DNA of 64,000 nt from Tipula vernalis (Eukaryota > Arthropoda > Insecta > Diptera > Tipulidae). A program made the position numbers and the translations under genes. The stretch covers positions 49,104,333 to 49,168,332 of the forward strand of contig OY282560.1 in NCBI GenBank assembly GCA_958295665.1, written 5' to 3'. The notes under the pieces were generated by a model, which was given only the letters and a program-made list of their open reading frames with translations, was not told where the DNA came from and ran no database searches. Each line of letters starts with the position of its first letter. Positions within the stretch are counted from its first letter, which is position 1. This document shows, one piece after another, positions 43,151-55,489 of this stretch.

Positions 43151-43416
43151 GCATCGTTGGGTTATGCACTTGCAGCCATTTGGTTCGTATGAAAATGTGA
43201 GAAAATAGCTCGATGAATGGCTCGTGGCAAAAGGGTAAGATTTTTACTGGCGTGGTATCCACAAATTGCTCGAAATATGGGAAAAATGTGTAACTAGCGA
43301 TGGAGCTTAATTTGAATATACCACTTTTTATTACAGTCCATTACGTGGACCCTTATGACGTTCAGGAGCGTATATATTTAGGCGTACGAGCAACTCGTTA
43401 CTAATGTATGGCTTAG

Positions 43417-43735
43417 TTATAATAGTCTTAACTTGTCTGGAAAAGGTAGCATTAGATGAAAAAAATTATACCCAGATCGTATATGAACTATGTCACCATC
43501 TTCATTATACAGACAATATTTATGGAAAAGAGGTGACAGGATACGATATAATAAAAGAGTCTTACACTTACTCACATTGAGGCCTAGTCTATTACTAATT
43601 GACCATCTATAAAATTTGATCAAATCATCTTGCAGCTCCACGCAATCGGACATGCTGTTAACCCGGACTGGCAAAATTAAAGCAGTCGACAATAAGTATC
43701 GTTGAGATATAATGTAAATAATAATGGACCGACAT
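43417..43735 (-). pseudogene. LINE reverse transcriptase fragment
   Basis: The minus strand gives GPLLFTLYLND (43735-43690), then after a frame change a short piece with LQDDLIKFYRWSISNRLGLN and VSKCKTLLLY. These are RT motifs flanking the active site of CR1/Jockey-type elements. The active-site block itself is degraded. It is probably part of yet another truncated copy. Confidence 0.6.
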
Positions 43736-43739
43736 GATT

Positions 43740-45284
43740 ACCTGAGTTACGCCAGATATCGCACGAATGTGTAAGCATGAGGTGGAAATTGTTTGAAAAA
43801 ATTTAAGAGGTTTTAATGCCTAATGGAAGCAACTTCATTATTTTTTTTTTGTTTCAAGTGTGTAACAAACTGAGTAGCATCGCCGGGGACCAAGATGAAC
43901 CTGGTTTCGTAATAGTGCCGTTTGTTACTGAATATTTTCTTTTAATCCATTTAGAGCTTTGACGTGGTCATAATTTTGCCGGCTAAGGCTCAGGGAGTGG
44001 GGTGGGGTTTGCCAAAGATAAATAGATTCTAGTGGACCACGAAGGTAGGACTAAAAAAAAACGAGAAAAAAAAATAGAAAGGCATATAGGACGGGATGTA
44101 CGGATCGAATACAGATCAACCTACCAAGACAGACTGCTCGCCACTTACCTAATCATCCTCACAATAGGGCTATCAGCCTCTCATCCTGAAAATGAACAAT
44201 CCGGAAATTCGAACGAAACGAGAAAATAAAGTAACTGTTAAACAAAATTAAAGATTAGTTAATAAGACAATGAATTTATTATGCATTTGAATGAGAAAAC
44301 AATTCAAGAAAAATGTGAATAATCAATTTCATTGCAAATTTTCTAAGCCTACCCATGACGTCATTAACCCACTAATTAACTTAATAAATAATAATTTACA
44401 ATATAGGAAAGTTTCAATATGTCTAACTTATTTTCATGAATAATTAAATTATGTATGTAGAAAAAAAAATAATGAAGCTAAATAGAAAAATTTTATAAAT
44501 TAAATAAGAAAACAAATAACTCTTAACTTAGATTAAATAGCCGTGTTATCCCACGTTGATTGATGCTGCCATTTTGTAGATTTTTACGTAAGGTATTAAT
44601 ACATACGTATAAGAATTTTCCAGTTTTTTTTTACACGTTTAGATTATCACTTATAGTCACTATAATAATAATAATTTTAGTTTTAGTTTAGTTTTATGCA
44701 ACACATAAGCTTAGTTTACTTAAATTGTTCACTTAGAATTCCACACTAAGCTTTTCGAAAATTTATTTAATTACGTGTGGTCACCTTATTTATAATATGC
44801 TAGGAATTAATTTCTTGTTTGTAAATGTTTTTGTCCATGTTGTTCCTTGCATTACAGTTTCTATGTTTAAATTTTGTTTTTCTATTTTCACAAGCGACCA
44901 CACTTACACTTTTTAAGAACGTTCAGTTTATTTAATTTCACACTAACTTTCACCAACTGGGATTATGATTAGAACGTAGGAATTATTTTATTAGATTGAT
45001 ATGTAAATCACTATTAATGTCTTAGGATTATTGTTATAGGTTCGAGAAAAATCCAATATGAAGGTAATTGGAGGGGATAAAAAGCCTCAGCACAATATTT
45101 GAATAGGATCTCTTGCTCAGTAAATTTAAAATAATTTAAGTGAACGGAACTGTGAACATTTAAAGACATGGTGTAGTCGGCATCGTAGCTGGTTCGTTTA
45201 CTGATACAACAAATCTAGCAAACAAATCTAGCGAAGGAGCTATGGTAAGTCATAGGTGATGGAAAACCAATCACTCTTCTGTTA
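43740..45284. other. No gene recognised
   Basis: AT-rich 1.5 kb. The ORF at 44032-44229 is lysine-rich at its start, with no motif or splice context, and I do not support it. Confidence 0.4.
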
Positions 45285-45540
45285 CTATTCAGAACTCCTT
45301 TGTACCACAAAAAAATCAGTTGTACAATTTACATGGAAAATATTTATCGTAATCGGTATGTGATAGGTGCTTTGGCAGTCCAGGTGAAATCCAAGCATGA
45401 TGGAACTTGGAATACATAACGTCATTAGCAAATAACAGGTCCAGGTATTTTCCTTGGTTATTGCTAGTACGGTTTGGCTGCTGGGTTGAGATTCTAGCAA
45501 AGTAGTCGATAATAGATAATACCCAAGTTACCCACACTTT
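45285..45540 (-). pseudogene. Possible LINE endonuclease fragment
   Basis: The minus-strand frame reads QQPNRTSNNQGKYLDLLFAN, resembling the Q.N.....G..LDL.F.N block near the end of CR1/Jockey endonucleases. It may belong with the RT scrap at 43417-43735. Short and weak. Confidence 0.4.
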
Positions 45541-45637
45541 GCCACTTTGGTACGAGCTACAATGACACCGAGACTAAGATGGCAGGCTACTAACTCATTA
45601 GAAATATAATCTATCACTATAGTCCACACTTACTTCG

Positions 45638-45668
45638 CCCCTCCCCCTCCCTTGTCCCCCCCCTCCCC
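45638..45668. repeat. C-rich tract, G-quadruplex-capable on the minus strand
   Basis: About 31 bases of almost pure C with single T breaks. The minus strand holds at least four runs of three or more G. It stands out sharply from the AT-rich surroundings. Confidence 0.8.
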
Positions 45669-45669
45669 A

Positions 45670-47190
45670 ATATCTGGTGTCAAAATCATACTGTCCTTTC
45701 TGTGAACAAGACAGGAAACTATTCTCCAGAATTCGTGTACATATTTATAGTAAACCATGTCTCGCAGATTTTCCATGGAATCTAGGGACATTGTAATAAC
45801 AATTTGAACTGAAGCTGGTTGGATCTTAGTTAGGCGCAGGATTCAGGGTCGATATGGTGTGATTGACGCTGCCGCAAATATGTATGTTGTTGTAGGGTCT
45901 ATTATACACATCAATAGTTAAACGCTTCAACGCTGCTTCCGGCTGATCACCGTCAGTGCCATTAAAAATTAAGGCAGCCACTTTGGAAAGAACAAGAAAT
46001 AATCCGAAGAACTACGTTACCTCCAACGCTAATAGATTGAGAACTCCACTACAAAGATAATGTTCACTTCCAACAAGCTTTTATACAAAGACAGCAAGAG
46101 AACGCCACGAATTAGTAACGAGATCGTTAATGGTAAATCGAATACCATTGAACATCATATATGAATTCAAACCCAAATATGAGGGTACAGCATTAACTAT
46201 TCTCAAGGGCCGCATGTGCAACAAATAAGACATCCACATGTTACGATTGGCGGTATAGATGCATTTCTGTTGGGCCTATTTTAATCGATAAACTCTTTAA
46301 TTACTGGTTATCTGGAATATTGGGTGCCGGAAATAAAGTCCTATGAAATCAACCAGGCACATATGTATGTGGCCCATTTCAGCTGATAACGGTTCTCATG
46401 GACCATGTATGCTTGGTCTAAATTCTTATAGAAGTGAATTGGCCTGATGTCCAGTATCCTAACCAATAATACCAATAACTTTTTAAGCAACATTTTGAGC
46501 TACTTTTAATTTCGATTTAGTTTCAACATTGTGAAAAGTTGGAAATTAGGTTTTAAATTAACTTAGTAAACCTGCCCACAGGAACCTCTTATATGTGTTG
46601 CCGGAATAACTGGGAGTAGGTAATCTCGAGCAAGGTCATTTACAAGGCTTTTCTCAGAACAAAGTTTAACTTCCTTGCCCGTCTAAAAAATTTCAAAGAA
46701 GGTACCGTAAAAAACTTCCTTGACTTGCTTTCAAATGGAGGAAAAAACTAAAAAGCTTTTCTAGAGTTCACAATAGCTAAAGGCAGAGGAGTTTGATATT
46801 TTATTTCCAAACCAAATATTGGTAAGAATTAAGATTATTTTTATGTATATCCGCGAAAAATTGTTCGGCATTTTCATTTCTTAGGCGAGTTAAATCTTAC
46901 TTGGTGGTCAACAATTTCACAGCAAAAATTAAATGCTGCGTCTGTGCTGTCTAAAGAAGCACAAATCTTGCAAACAATTTCGTAAGATGATATCATCAAG
47001 ACCTTTGAACAAAAGGCAAGACTTTTTATTGTGTTGGGATTTGACTGACGAGTAGTAGTATTTATTTAAATTGCGATAGCTGTACTTTCCATAAATTTTA
47101 TATTGAGAGTATTAAGGATTGGTTTTATTTTCGATACTTATCACATTCTATACTTTTCCAATCAACTCTGTGAATGAACCTGAGTGCTAG
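45670..47190. other. No gene recognised
   Basis: 1.5 kb without a long ORF. It may hold decayed transposon sequence, but no family was recognisable in any frame I read. Confidence 0.35.
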
Positions 47191-47195
47191 GTAGG

Positions 47196-47646
47196 GTAGA
47201 GTAAAAAGTCAGCTATTGTCTAGGAGACGAAGTTCTGCATTTTCGCAATATTTTGGCGCACTCCATATTTCAAACCAATGTAACATTTAGTTTTGTTTTG
47301 GAAGCTAAGGAAAGCAGAGAAGTTTTCTTAGTTCCTAATTGATGTCCCGCGCTCAGGACACCCGTTGAGGTCATTATTGAGGAAATGGTCAACAAAATCC
47401 ATGATATTGTGACGGCCGATCGCAGAGCGAAGGTTGAGGATCGCCACCGCTACGAAATGCTGCCTCATTCAGCATGTTCACCAGATTTGACCCCTTGTAT
47501 CTTATTCTTGTTTCGAAGCGGTCCACATCGAACAAGGCCTAATTTGCAGAGATTTTTTGGAGAGCCTAAAAAAATTGGAACATCGAGACTAAGTGTATGA
47601 AATAAATCGATTTTTCATTCAAAAATTAGCTGACTTTTTACTCTAC
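47196..47646 (+). mobile_element. Internally deleted mariner element with perfect terminal inverted repeats
   Basis: A perfect 20-bp inverted repeat, GTAGAGTAAAAAGTCAGCTA at 47196-47215 and its complement at 47627-47646, bounds about 450 bp. Inside, 47350-47450 encodes a RSGHPL...MVNKIHDIVTADRRAKV block, the helix-turn-helix part of an irritans-type mariner transposase. About 15 residues later comes LPHSACSPDLTPC, the block near the third catalytic Asp, so most of the transposase is deleted. The true ends may extend a few bases outward; the TA target duplication is not certain. Confidence 0.8.
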
Positions 47647-47649
47647 TCT

Positions 47650-49239
47650 CTACCCTCCTTTGCAGCGTTTTTGATTTAATTTTAAGTTTTGTTGAGGGCG
47701 GCCAATTCTTAATTGCGACTAATGCTAAATCCGTCCCTGCCTCAGACTTGATCATGCAACATTGACATTAGATAAGTGTTTTAACTACTGAAATTTTTGC
47801 TTGGTTTTCTGCTCAGTTTTTCCATCCAACAGCACTTAAACAGGTAAAGTGCAACCCAGACACAGCCATGTATAGAAATTTGTTCAATTACCGCAAATAC
47901 ACATACGAAACTATAGGGATTTTCAAGGTATTTCGATACCGACGTTTTATGTATTGGTTGATCGAGTGAAAGATCTACAGAGTAAAGGTAAAAGGCGTTA
48001 AATTCGGCTCTCACCATCCAAAATGTAAACGAATAAATTTGATAATATTAAAACTTCGAAATTCAAACATCGACAGAATGCAAAATTATGAACACGATAG
48101 TAAAATTGGCTCTTGTTAAGTATATTAAATCGTACTTTGATATTGACTTACTTCAACACCGACCAACCACTGTCACTTTTAGCACTACTACATACGATCG
48201 ATTTCGTTCGTCTTGCTTTAAACATTGCTCCGTCCGGTAAGCTTTTCGATTTTAGTTAGATCTGAAAGTAAAGCGCAATCCATTATTATTTATTGGTATT
48301 TGAAGAAATTATGCAAGTTAGGCTCGTTGCTGAGTTATTTGACTTTCAAAACTAAGGTCTTCCATCACTTACACTTGTTCTGTCTAAAAAGTCGCTTAGC
48401 GGTTCTCCTAGTAAAGACCGCTTTATTTTTCCACTACGTTTCCGCTACATCTTATTGCTCGACAGCTACTTGACACTCCCCATCAAACCGATCATTTTTG
48501 GTTTGGTTTGAAAACGTTATTCTCCGGAAGCCGCGTTCAATTTACATTAAAACAAGATTTTTTGCCACTCTCTGACATTATAACGGCAACTTAAGTGAGA
48601 AATTGAAATAAATACAAAAAAAAAAACGAATTCGCTCTATCAGCGCATGACAAAAAAGTAAAAACAGAGGGTGCTTTAAAATAAATAAAAATACAGAGTG
48701 CTACAACATATTAATGTCAAATTAAAAATTTTTTTTTGTTTGCTTGATTTATCATGAGTTTGAACAGTCTTCAGAACCCCCTAAACAGTATTCACTTGGA
48801 ATGGTGGTTTTATAAATTTTCATTCTGTTCTCGATCATATTTTGCAATAACCAAATTATTATCATTGCCTACGAACTTGGCAGCTGACCGATAAGACCTT
48901 ATATAGCGAGCGACACGAGCATGTCCTTGTGCAACTAACATGGAGGTTATAGCGATCATCGAACCTTATGCTACAATGACAACTCCGTTTCTAAAAAGTT
49001 TTTAAAACCTTATAAATATACAAGTGTTGCAACGTCAAAATATTATTAAACTTAAATAAAGGCCAATAAGGTTCGCACCTTTTTTCTGCAGTATGGTTCG
49101 CAAAATCATTTTCTGCTGAACAAACAGTACTTGTGTAGCAGCCACCCCAATATGGTAAACCTTACCCCAATTTAGACATTACCGTGATACAATATTCTCA
49201 AAACAGAGACTGAGCATATATCACGAAGGAGATAAAAAA
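47650..49239. other. Intergenic, nothing recognised
   Basis: Mixed AT-rich sequence. The ORF at 48225-48473 lacks motifs. No RNA gene seen. Confidence 0.4.
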
Positions 49240-50389
49240 TCCTGGAAGCGGAAAAAATCCTGAATTCGTGTATAATTTTAAGTTGGCCACATGAGTTTTT
49301 CAATTAAGATTGGTATCCAAACGGATACCAAGGTGTTTAAACGTGTTAACTAACTCGATTTAAAACACTCAGCTTGACACATATTAGTAGAGCATTTAGT
49401 AAAATTGTGATATGTTACTAGGTTACAACTAGGTAAAATTGGGATACTACAAATGTAATACCTATTGGAGTGAAGTCATCACCCAACCCAGTGCTATTAT
49501 CGTACAATTTCAATCTAAAAGTAGAATCGGTATAAATTAAAAACAGCAAAGGGCGCAACAAAGAACCTTGCGGTACACCAATGTTCAAGTTTCTAGGGTC
49601 ACTAAATGGTACATTTATGTCAACTCTCATCGTTGTGTTTTCAAGAAGCAAACCATTTATTCGAAATACCTTTAAGCCCAATGTCAAAAAGAATAGATAG
49701 GAGACGTTTATGGTCGATTTAGTCAAAGGCTTTCGTAGCATCAACAAACAACCCCGCACAAACTCTACCACCGTTTAGTCCTTTGTAAATGTTATTCAAG
49801 AACTACAACAAAGCTGTCCCGTAAACCGTGTTGATGAGTACTAAGAATAGCAAACCGATCTAAATGGTAACTCTATTTTTGACTTTGCGGTCACCATTTT
49901 TGAATGTCGGAATAATCGTAGCCGATTTGAGCCTTACAGGTACAATTCCCTGGATGAAAGAAAGATTAAAAATGTGGGTAATCTTCAAAGTAAGGAACAG
50001 GATTCATAAAAAATGTTCCTGGACGACTATCATACGGGAGATCATAGTTGGCTGGCATGAAATTCGTAAAACGTTTAACTCTTAAATTATCAGCAACACT
50101 TGTAAAATAGCGATTAAGCTCATTAGAAATATCTGACCCACGTGTTAAAAGGCTTCCATTATCTGACAGAATATTTATAATCGAGCAAGCTTTAGGTTTT
50201 TTAGTTAAAATTTCATTGACGAGTTCCCAGTTTTTTTTTCTGAGATTTAAGTCTGAGATGGCAAATCTTTAGCAAACTTAATAAAACCTCAATAAAATGG
50301 TGATCCGAAATCTTAAGATTGATTACCGAAGATCGTAAGCATGAGAGATCATTTGATCTAAGATGGGCAAAGAAATGACCGATACATGT
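49240..50389 (-). pseudogene. Third CR1/Jockey-like LINE, ORF2 remnant (3' portion, split by an R1 insertion)
   Basis: On the minus strand, the sequence near 50389-50230 encodes the end of an endonuclease domain (TCIGHFFAHLRSND, LKISDHHFIEVLLSLLK). Reverse transcriptase blocks follow near 49800-49500 (CAGLFVDATKAFD, GVPQGSLLRPLLFLIYTDS) and a C-terminal LGIRLDTNLN block near 49300. There are many stops and shifts. The upstream part of the same element continues beyond the R1-type insertion, at 53898-54100. Confidence 0.75.
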
Positions 50390-50404
50390 AGATGAAGAGT
50401 TAGT
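50390..50404. repeat. Target-site duplication of R1 copy C, left
   Basis: AGATGAAGAGTTAGT, repeated exactly at 53883-53897. Confidence 0.9.
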
Positions 50405-50581
50405 TTTTTTTTGTTTTATTGGGGTAGGTGAGAATGCATTTACGCACGGAATATCGGACTCCCGTTGCCGGACTACCGACTAAAAACACCTCCCTTTCTT
50501 CCGATCTAGTCTGGAACTGTTTGCCACATTACTTCGGACTAGATCTTATATTTTGCAGCTCTGCTAGAGCACTCCCATCAA

Positions 50582-52480
50582 CTAGACATTTCTATCTAGG
50601 TAGAATTTTTTAGATTTTAAGATTTCCTCCGCAAAAACCTCCATCCTCCTCCACGGGTTTTCCCCGCGAAGCAAATATTCAGCTGCGGTCTCTGGGGACC
50701 ACAAGCCTGCTGCCTCCTGCACCCGTCTTCTTCGCTCGGTCCAGTTTCCACATTGGAAGAAGGTATGATCCGCATCGTCCACTACACCTAGGCAGTAGAT
50801 ACACTCCTGGGAATCTGCCTTCCCCATTGTGTGTAGGTATTTCCTAAAATAGCCATGCCCACTCAGGAATTGACTTATGTAGTAGTCGACCTCGCCGTGC
50901 TGGCGTTCGGCCCACTCACTTACTCTTGGGATAAGCCTTGCAGTCCATCTTCCGGTGGTTTCGCGCTCCCATTTTGCCTGCCAGCGCTCCATAGTTCGAG
51001 CTCTTTCCTCCAAACTCGCTAGTTTCCTTCCCACTTCAGCCTTTCGCAGGTAGACCGCTTTCCGCTCCTTGGCCAAAAGGTCGATGGGGATGCAGCCCGC
51101 TATCACAAGTATGGCTGCTTCGGACACTGTCCGGTATGCCGATGCTACTCGTAGAGCTCCCCGCCTCTGTACCTGAGCCAGTCGCTTCCGATATACCTCC
51201 CTACTCAAGGAGTTGGCCCAAATCTCCGCGCCATACAGTAGAACTGACTGGGCCGCTGATATTAAAAGGCCCGTTTGCTTGCCCTTGGGCCGCTGTTGTT
51301 AGCCATGAGCCTGCTTAGGGCTGATACTCCTCTTGCCGTCTTATCCGCTGTCTGCTTTATCTGCTCGAAAAAGCTCAACGTTGCATCAATAATGATTCCC
51401 AGATATTTAACTTTCGGGGCTGTCTCTATAACTTGCTCGCCGACGCACATTGGGAAAGCAGTTTGTATCCGTTTTTTGTCAGCACAGCGATTTCCGTTTT
51501 GCTATAAGCCAGGGATAGTCCATGAGCTTTCATCCAGCGATTTACAGTGCGCATTATCTGGTTTAATTTCCACTGTACCTGCTTGGAATCACGAGCAGCG
51601 ACTAGTACTGCAATGTCGTCCGCGTATCCTACTAAGCATGTTTCGTCCAGTATTTCCTCTCGCAGGAGGCTGTCATAGTATGCGTTCCAGAGGTCGGTCC
51701 CTAGAATTGATCCCTGTGCAACTCCTCCTGTAATCATCAAACTCCTTTGACCGTCCTCGGTTTCATAAAAAGTATACGGTCCTTTAGGTAATCATTTAGG
51801 ATTCTCAGCAGGTACATCGGGATGTGGAAGCTATGGTCTAGCGCGTCAAGCATATCGCTCCATCTTGCTGAGTTGAAGGCATTTATTACGTCGAGCGTCA
51901 CTAATAGCACAATGCGCCTTGTAAAATGGTTGTAGTTTTCAACTCTACGTACTGTCTCCGTTACCTCTCTAATAGCACCTACAGTTGATAATCCTGTCCT
52001 GAAGCCATATTGTCGTGGTGAAAGGTCACCAGCGGCTCGGATCGTGTCAATCAGTCTTGCTCTTATTAGTTTCTCCATTACTTTCCCCGTTGTGTCGAGC
52101 ATACATAATGGTCGATATGATGAGGGCAGCTCTGGATCCCCTTTGCCTTTACTAATAAGAGCTAACCTCGCTCTTTTCCACCGCGTTCTGAACACTCCTT
52201 CACGAAGGGACGAGTTGTACATACGTAGCAGCAAGTTTGGGTCTTCCCGCCATATTATCTTTAGGATCTCGTTGGATATTCCATCTGGTCCAGGGGCTTT
52301 TTTGTTCTTCATTGACAGAACAGCTCTTTCCAGTTCTTGCTCCGAGAAATGCGGGGCCTCTATGTTCTGAGCAAAAACCATTTCATCTCGTTGCTGCTGG
52401 TTAGGGAAAAGGGTACGGACAATCCTCTCCATAGTAACACAATCCACTACTTGGGTAGGCTTCTGCGCTCTAGTCCCCAT
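50582..52480 (-). pseudogene. R1-clade ORF2: reverse transcriptase and C-terminal zinc motif, frameshifted
   Basis: The frame 52480-51737 begins upstream of RT and includes MKNKKAPGPDGISNEILKII, SYRPLCMLDTTGKVMEKLI, RQYGFRTGLSTVGAI and VTLDVINAFNSARWSD with the first catalytic Asp. A break near 51740 leads to the frame down to 51426, with GVAQGSILGTDLWNAYYDSL, GYADDIAVLVAARDSK (active site) and HGLSLAYSKTEIAVLTK. After another shift, YLGIIIDATLSFFEQI (51450-51262) is followed by 51208-50582, which ends in a CIYCLGVVDDADHTFFQC zinc-binding block. The motif set and lack of RNase H place it in the R1 clade (Waldo/RT1-like, not verified). Confidence 0.88.
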
Positions 52481-52658
52481 GGATTCCTATCGATATCGTC
52501 AACAAGGTTTCTCCAGCAGCTGATCTTGCTCTTATTAATAGCGTATCGTAGTTGCTTCCTTGCACACCTATGCGCTGCAGAAACTTGATAGGCTTTGGCT
52601 TGGTTGGCCGTGCGTTGGGCCTTTCGCCGTAGTGCAAAGCATTTCCTTCTTAATTCCG

Positions 52659-53457
52659 CTATATCCGACGTCCACCAATACTTGGATGGCTTACCATGTC
52701 TGGGTTTCGTCTGGCCGAAACCTGTTTCTCCGTTGCGGCTCTACCGCTCCCTTTCGCTGTATCTTCAATGCATTGTCCCCCATTTTTTAGTTCTGCTACG
52801 AACCGCTCACTATTCAGCCTTTTTAGGTTCCACCTGCCCGGTTTATTTTGCGAAATTAATCGGGGTTCATTATTATCGAATGCAAAAGTAATGTATTGAT
52901 GATCACTTCCCGAATAATCTTCCATAACTCTCCATCCGCGTGTCAGTGGAATTAGGGCTTCCGAGGCGAGCGTGAGATCACTCGGTATATCCTGCCCGTC
53001 GAAATGTGGTAGTGTGGCCTTCATTTAAAACTATAAGTCCCGTCCTAGCGGTCATCTCCAAAGTAAGGCTGCCTTTGGTGTCTGGGTAAGGCTTTCCCCA
53101 CTCAAGTGCTCTAGCGTTAAAGTCTCCAGCTACCACCACACTTCCAGCCGTATTCATAATCTCATCCTCCAGCGCGTCGAGTTTCGATTGGAATACTGCA
53201 ATCGCCTCATTTGGGGTGAAATAGCAACTAAAATATGTTGCCTCTTTGCATTCCACCCATACGTATCCAACATCTGCCCCATGGTTCTGAACGTGGATCT
53301 TTCCGTTAGGAATCCAGACTGCAGCGGTTTCCAACAAGTCAGAATACCATAATGGCGACTTCCTATTACAATACTGCTCACTTAAGAGAAGCAGCTCCGC
53401 TCCTTTTTCAGCTGCCAACTGCGGTAGAAGGTAGTCAGCAATTCTGCTACGTTGCAT
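52659..53457 (-). pseudogene. R1-clade ORF2: endonuclease domain
   Basis: Minus strand 53457-52978 encodes most of an apurinic-type endonuclease: AELLLLSEQYCNRKSPLW near the N-terminus (the Glu that binds metal), SCYFTPNEA, VVAGDFNARALEW and GHTTTFRRAGYTE. After a frameshift near 52980 the end of the domain reads LTLASEALIPLTRGWRVM and GSDHQYITF (catalytic His). Classical R1 elements cut a fixed 28S rRNA site; this copy sits in non-ribosomal DNA, so its endonuclease was either non-specific or used opportunistically. Confidence 0.85.
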
Positions 53458-53458
53458 G

Positions 53459-53882
53459 TTACCCTGTATGTCCCTTCTCCGTGCAGAGCACGCAGTGCTC
53501 CTGGGCAGTGCACACCTTTGCTACATGGTCGGTACTAAAACACTTATAGCAAAGCTTACTTCTGTGCGGTCCCTGACATTCTCTAGCTACATGGCTGTAG
53601 CCAAAACACCTAAAACAGCGCACCGCAATGACTCTGCAGGCAGTCCCACCTACTTTAATTACGCCGTGGTTAAGGAGCTTAATAGCCGCTTTACTATTCA
53701 GGGCTACGACCGCTACTTGTTGTTTCCTGGGGCTCGGAAACAGACGGACCTCTATGTCTTCCGACTCGGGTATTTTTGCTCTAAGGCCTTTTACCACATC
53801 TGCCTTACTACTGCACCAGTCAATATTTAGGATCTCTAGAGTTAGCCTGTCTCCAAGACTCACCACTTTAACTTTATCCCCC
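53459..53882 (-). pseudogene. R1-clade ORF1 C-terminus with three zinc knuckles
   Basis: About 140 residues on the minus strand. It begins in the VVSLGDRLTLEILNIDWCSS region shared with copy A and leads to three CCHC boxes: CFRCFGYSHVAREC, CYKCFSTDHVAKVC and CVLCTEKGH. The overlap or near-abutment with the endonuclease frame at 53457-53459 is usual for R1-type elements. The first few residues of the open frame beyond 53882 come from the host LINE and are not native. Confidence 0.85.
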
Positions 53883-53897
53883 AGATGAAGAGTTAGT

Positions 53898-54100
53898 AAC
53901 ACGGTTATGTTTCTAAATGGTTCTTTTGGTTTTAAATGGTTTTGACTAAGTTTTCACTCTTCATATTCGCTAATTTTACGCGCCAGCGCTTACAAATTCG
54001 ATTATCAACTGCCTTGTAAATCCTTGTTCAGATTTAAGTGTTGCAATGGCTATTAAAACATTTAAAATAGCTTACAGCGGTACTTTAAAATACTCAAGGG
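53898..54100 (-). pseudogene. Upstream part of the LINE interrupted by R1 copy C
   Basis: Read on the minus strand it encodes an endonuclease segment (KPKEPFRNITVLLT) that joins, across the duplicated target site, to the TCIGHFF segment at 50389. This confirms that the R1-type copy landed inside this older element. Confidence 0.55.
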
Positions 54101-55489
54101 AACGCGCAGAAGCATTATGAAGACTACTTAAATTCCAATAGCCGTACTTAGCTTATTAGGTTCAACGGAGTAGTCTTGTGATTAAAGATGCCTGCTTAAA
54201 AAATTTGAGAGAAACGAGACCCTTTTGCAGATATTTTAGCCTAGTGAACGCCATAGTTTGGTCATCGCTGTCACTTAATATGCTAAACACAAAATAATCA
54301 TCGTAATCGATACATTTCTTATTGGATTTCGTAATTTTTAGTTTTTTTTTGGTATTAATTGTGTATGGTAATATATTTTTGGAATTTGTCCCGCGAAATT
54401 CATTTTGTTGTTTTGTCAATACGATATGCTGATTTTATTGTTTGTTTTTGATCGTTTATATGATAATTTATTGTGATCGATATTCTATAAAACGATTGAA
54501 TTAGCGCGCGTGGATTTTGTTTACATAATGTATAATGTACTCGTACATTAGGCTTAGCTGGAATACGGCTCTTTTGATATCGACACAGGCAAAACAAGAC
54601 GATTAGATTCCAGTATTGAACTTGTGATCTTAAATAGACTACTTCGTTCGCTGTATAAACATACTTACGATACGAGTACGTACATAAAGAATTTTTTAAT
54701 TTATTTTCGAAAAAAAAAAAAATCCAAATTCTTAAATATATTTAAAAATAATTTAAAGAAAATTGCAAAATAAAAATAAATATTTAAAGAATTTGATTTG
54801 AGAACAAATGGAAATTTTTGTTGTCTATGTACAGTCGGACACGATATATAATTACCCGCGGAAAAACGTGCGCGTAATATTTTATTGTCAAATCGCGCGC
54901 GTGATTTCTTATCTTATCAGTTATCACTATAATAATTGTTGAATATATACATACTTAAATATAGTTAGATAAGTAATTCGTGCAATTTTATATTATATGT
55001 ATGCATATGATGTCATGTTTCACTCTGTAATTTTATAATAAACTTGATAAATTATACAACCGATATATACGTACACATAATCTTATCGAGACACCATGCT
55101 AGACAATTATGTTTTGATAATTTTTTTTATTTTTTGTGTTTAATACAAACACGCGTTGTTCTTCGCCACGCCAAAATCTATTTTAAGTTTAAGTTTTCGG
55201 ACATTTAGTTGTTTCGTTTAGGTTTGAATGCCAAGCTCATCGGAATAGTCATTTAGAAAATATTTGTATATTTCATATAGGTACTTAAGAATTGTTTGTA
55301 GTTTTAATTATGACATAATGTCGTCATTACTATTACGTCGGCTGTAATTGTTGATAATTATTTGTTTGGTGAGATGTTTAACATGATTTAAATGGAAAAT
55401 CAATTTTTAATTATCGGTAACATGATGCGGTAATATAGGATGACAACGATGTGCCTACAAATTCTCGAAAATATTTTAACTCCTGGGCG
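54101..55489. other. Intergenic, nothing recognised
   Basis: AT-rich with some CG-containing palindromic words (GCGCGCG near 54893). The minus-strand ORFs at 54162-54597 carry no domain that I know. Confidence 0.4.

Larger units (their letters stand above)
50405..53882 (-). mobile_element. R1-clade non-LTR retrotransposon, copy C (5'-truncated)
   Basis: 3478 bp on the minus strand, flanked by an exact 15-bp target duplication. The 3' end is marked by a short A run (T run at 50404-50412 on the plus strand). The 5' end is truncated inside ORF1. It encodes the ORF1 C-terminus with zinc knuckles, and an ORF2 with endonuclease and RT, without RNase H. It inserted into the endonuclease region of an older minus-strand LINE. 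It is the best copy of a family that also left copies A and B in this window. Confidence 0.92.

Noticed and set aside
44032..44229. 65-codon lysine-rich ORF
   Set aside because: No motif, no splice signals and no similarity to neighbouring elements that I can see.
51136..53888. Plus-strand ORFs within R1 copy C
   Set aside because: They mirror the minus-strand LINE coding regions and contain no independent motifs; the same holds for plus-strand ORFs in 56531-61653.
54162..54597. Two minus-strand ORFs of 65-85 codons
   Set aside because: No recognisable domain or gene structure; AT-rich chance frames are expected at this length.
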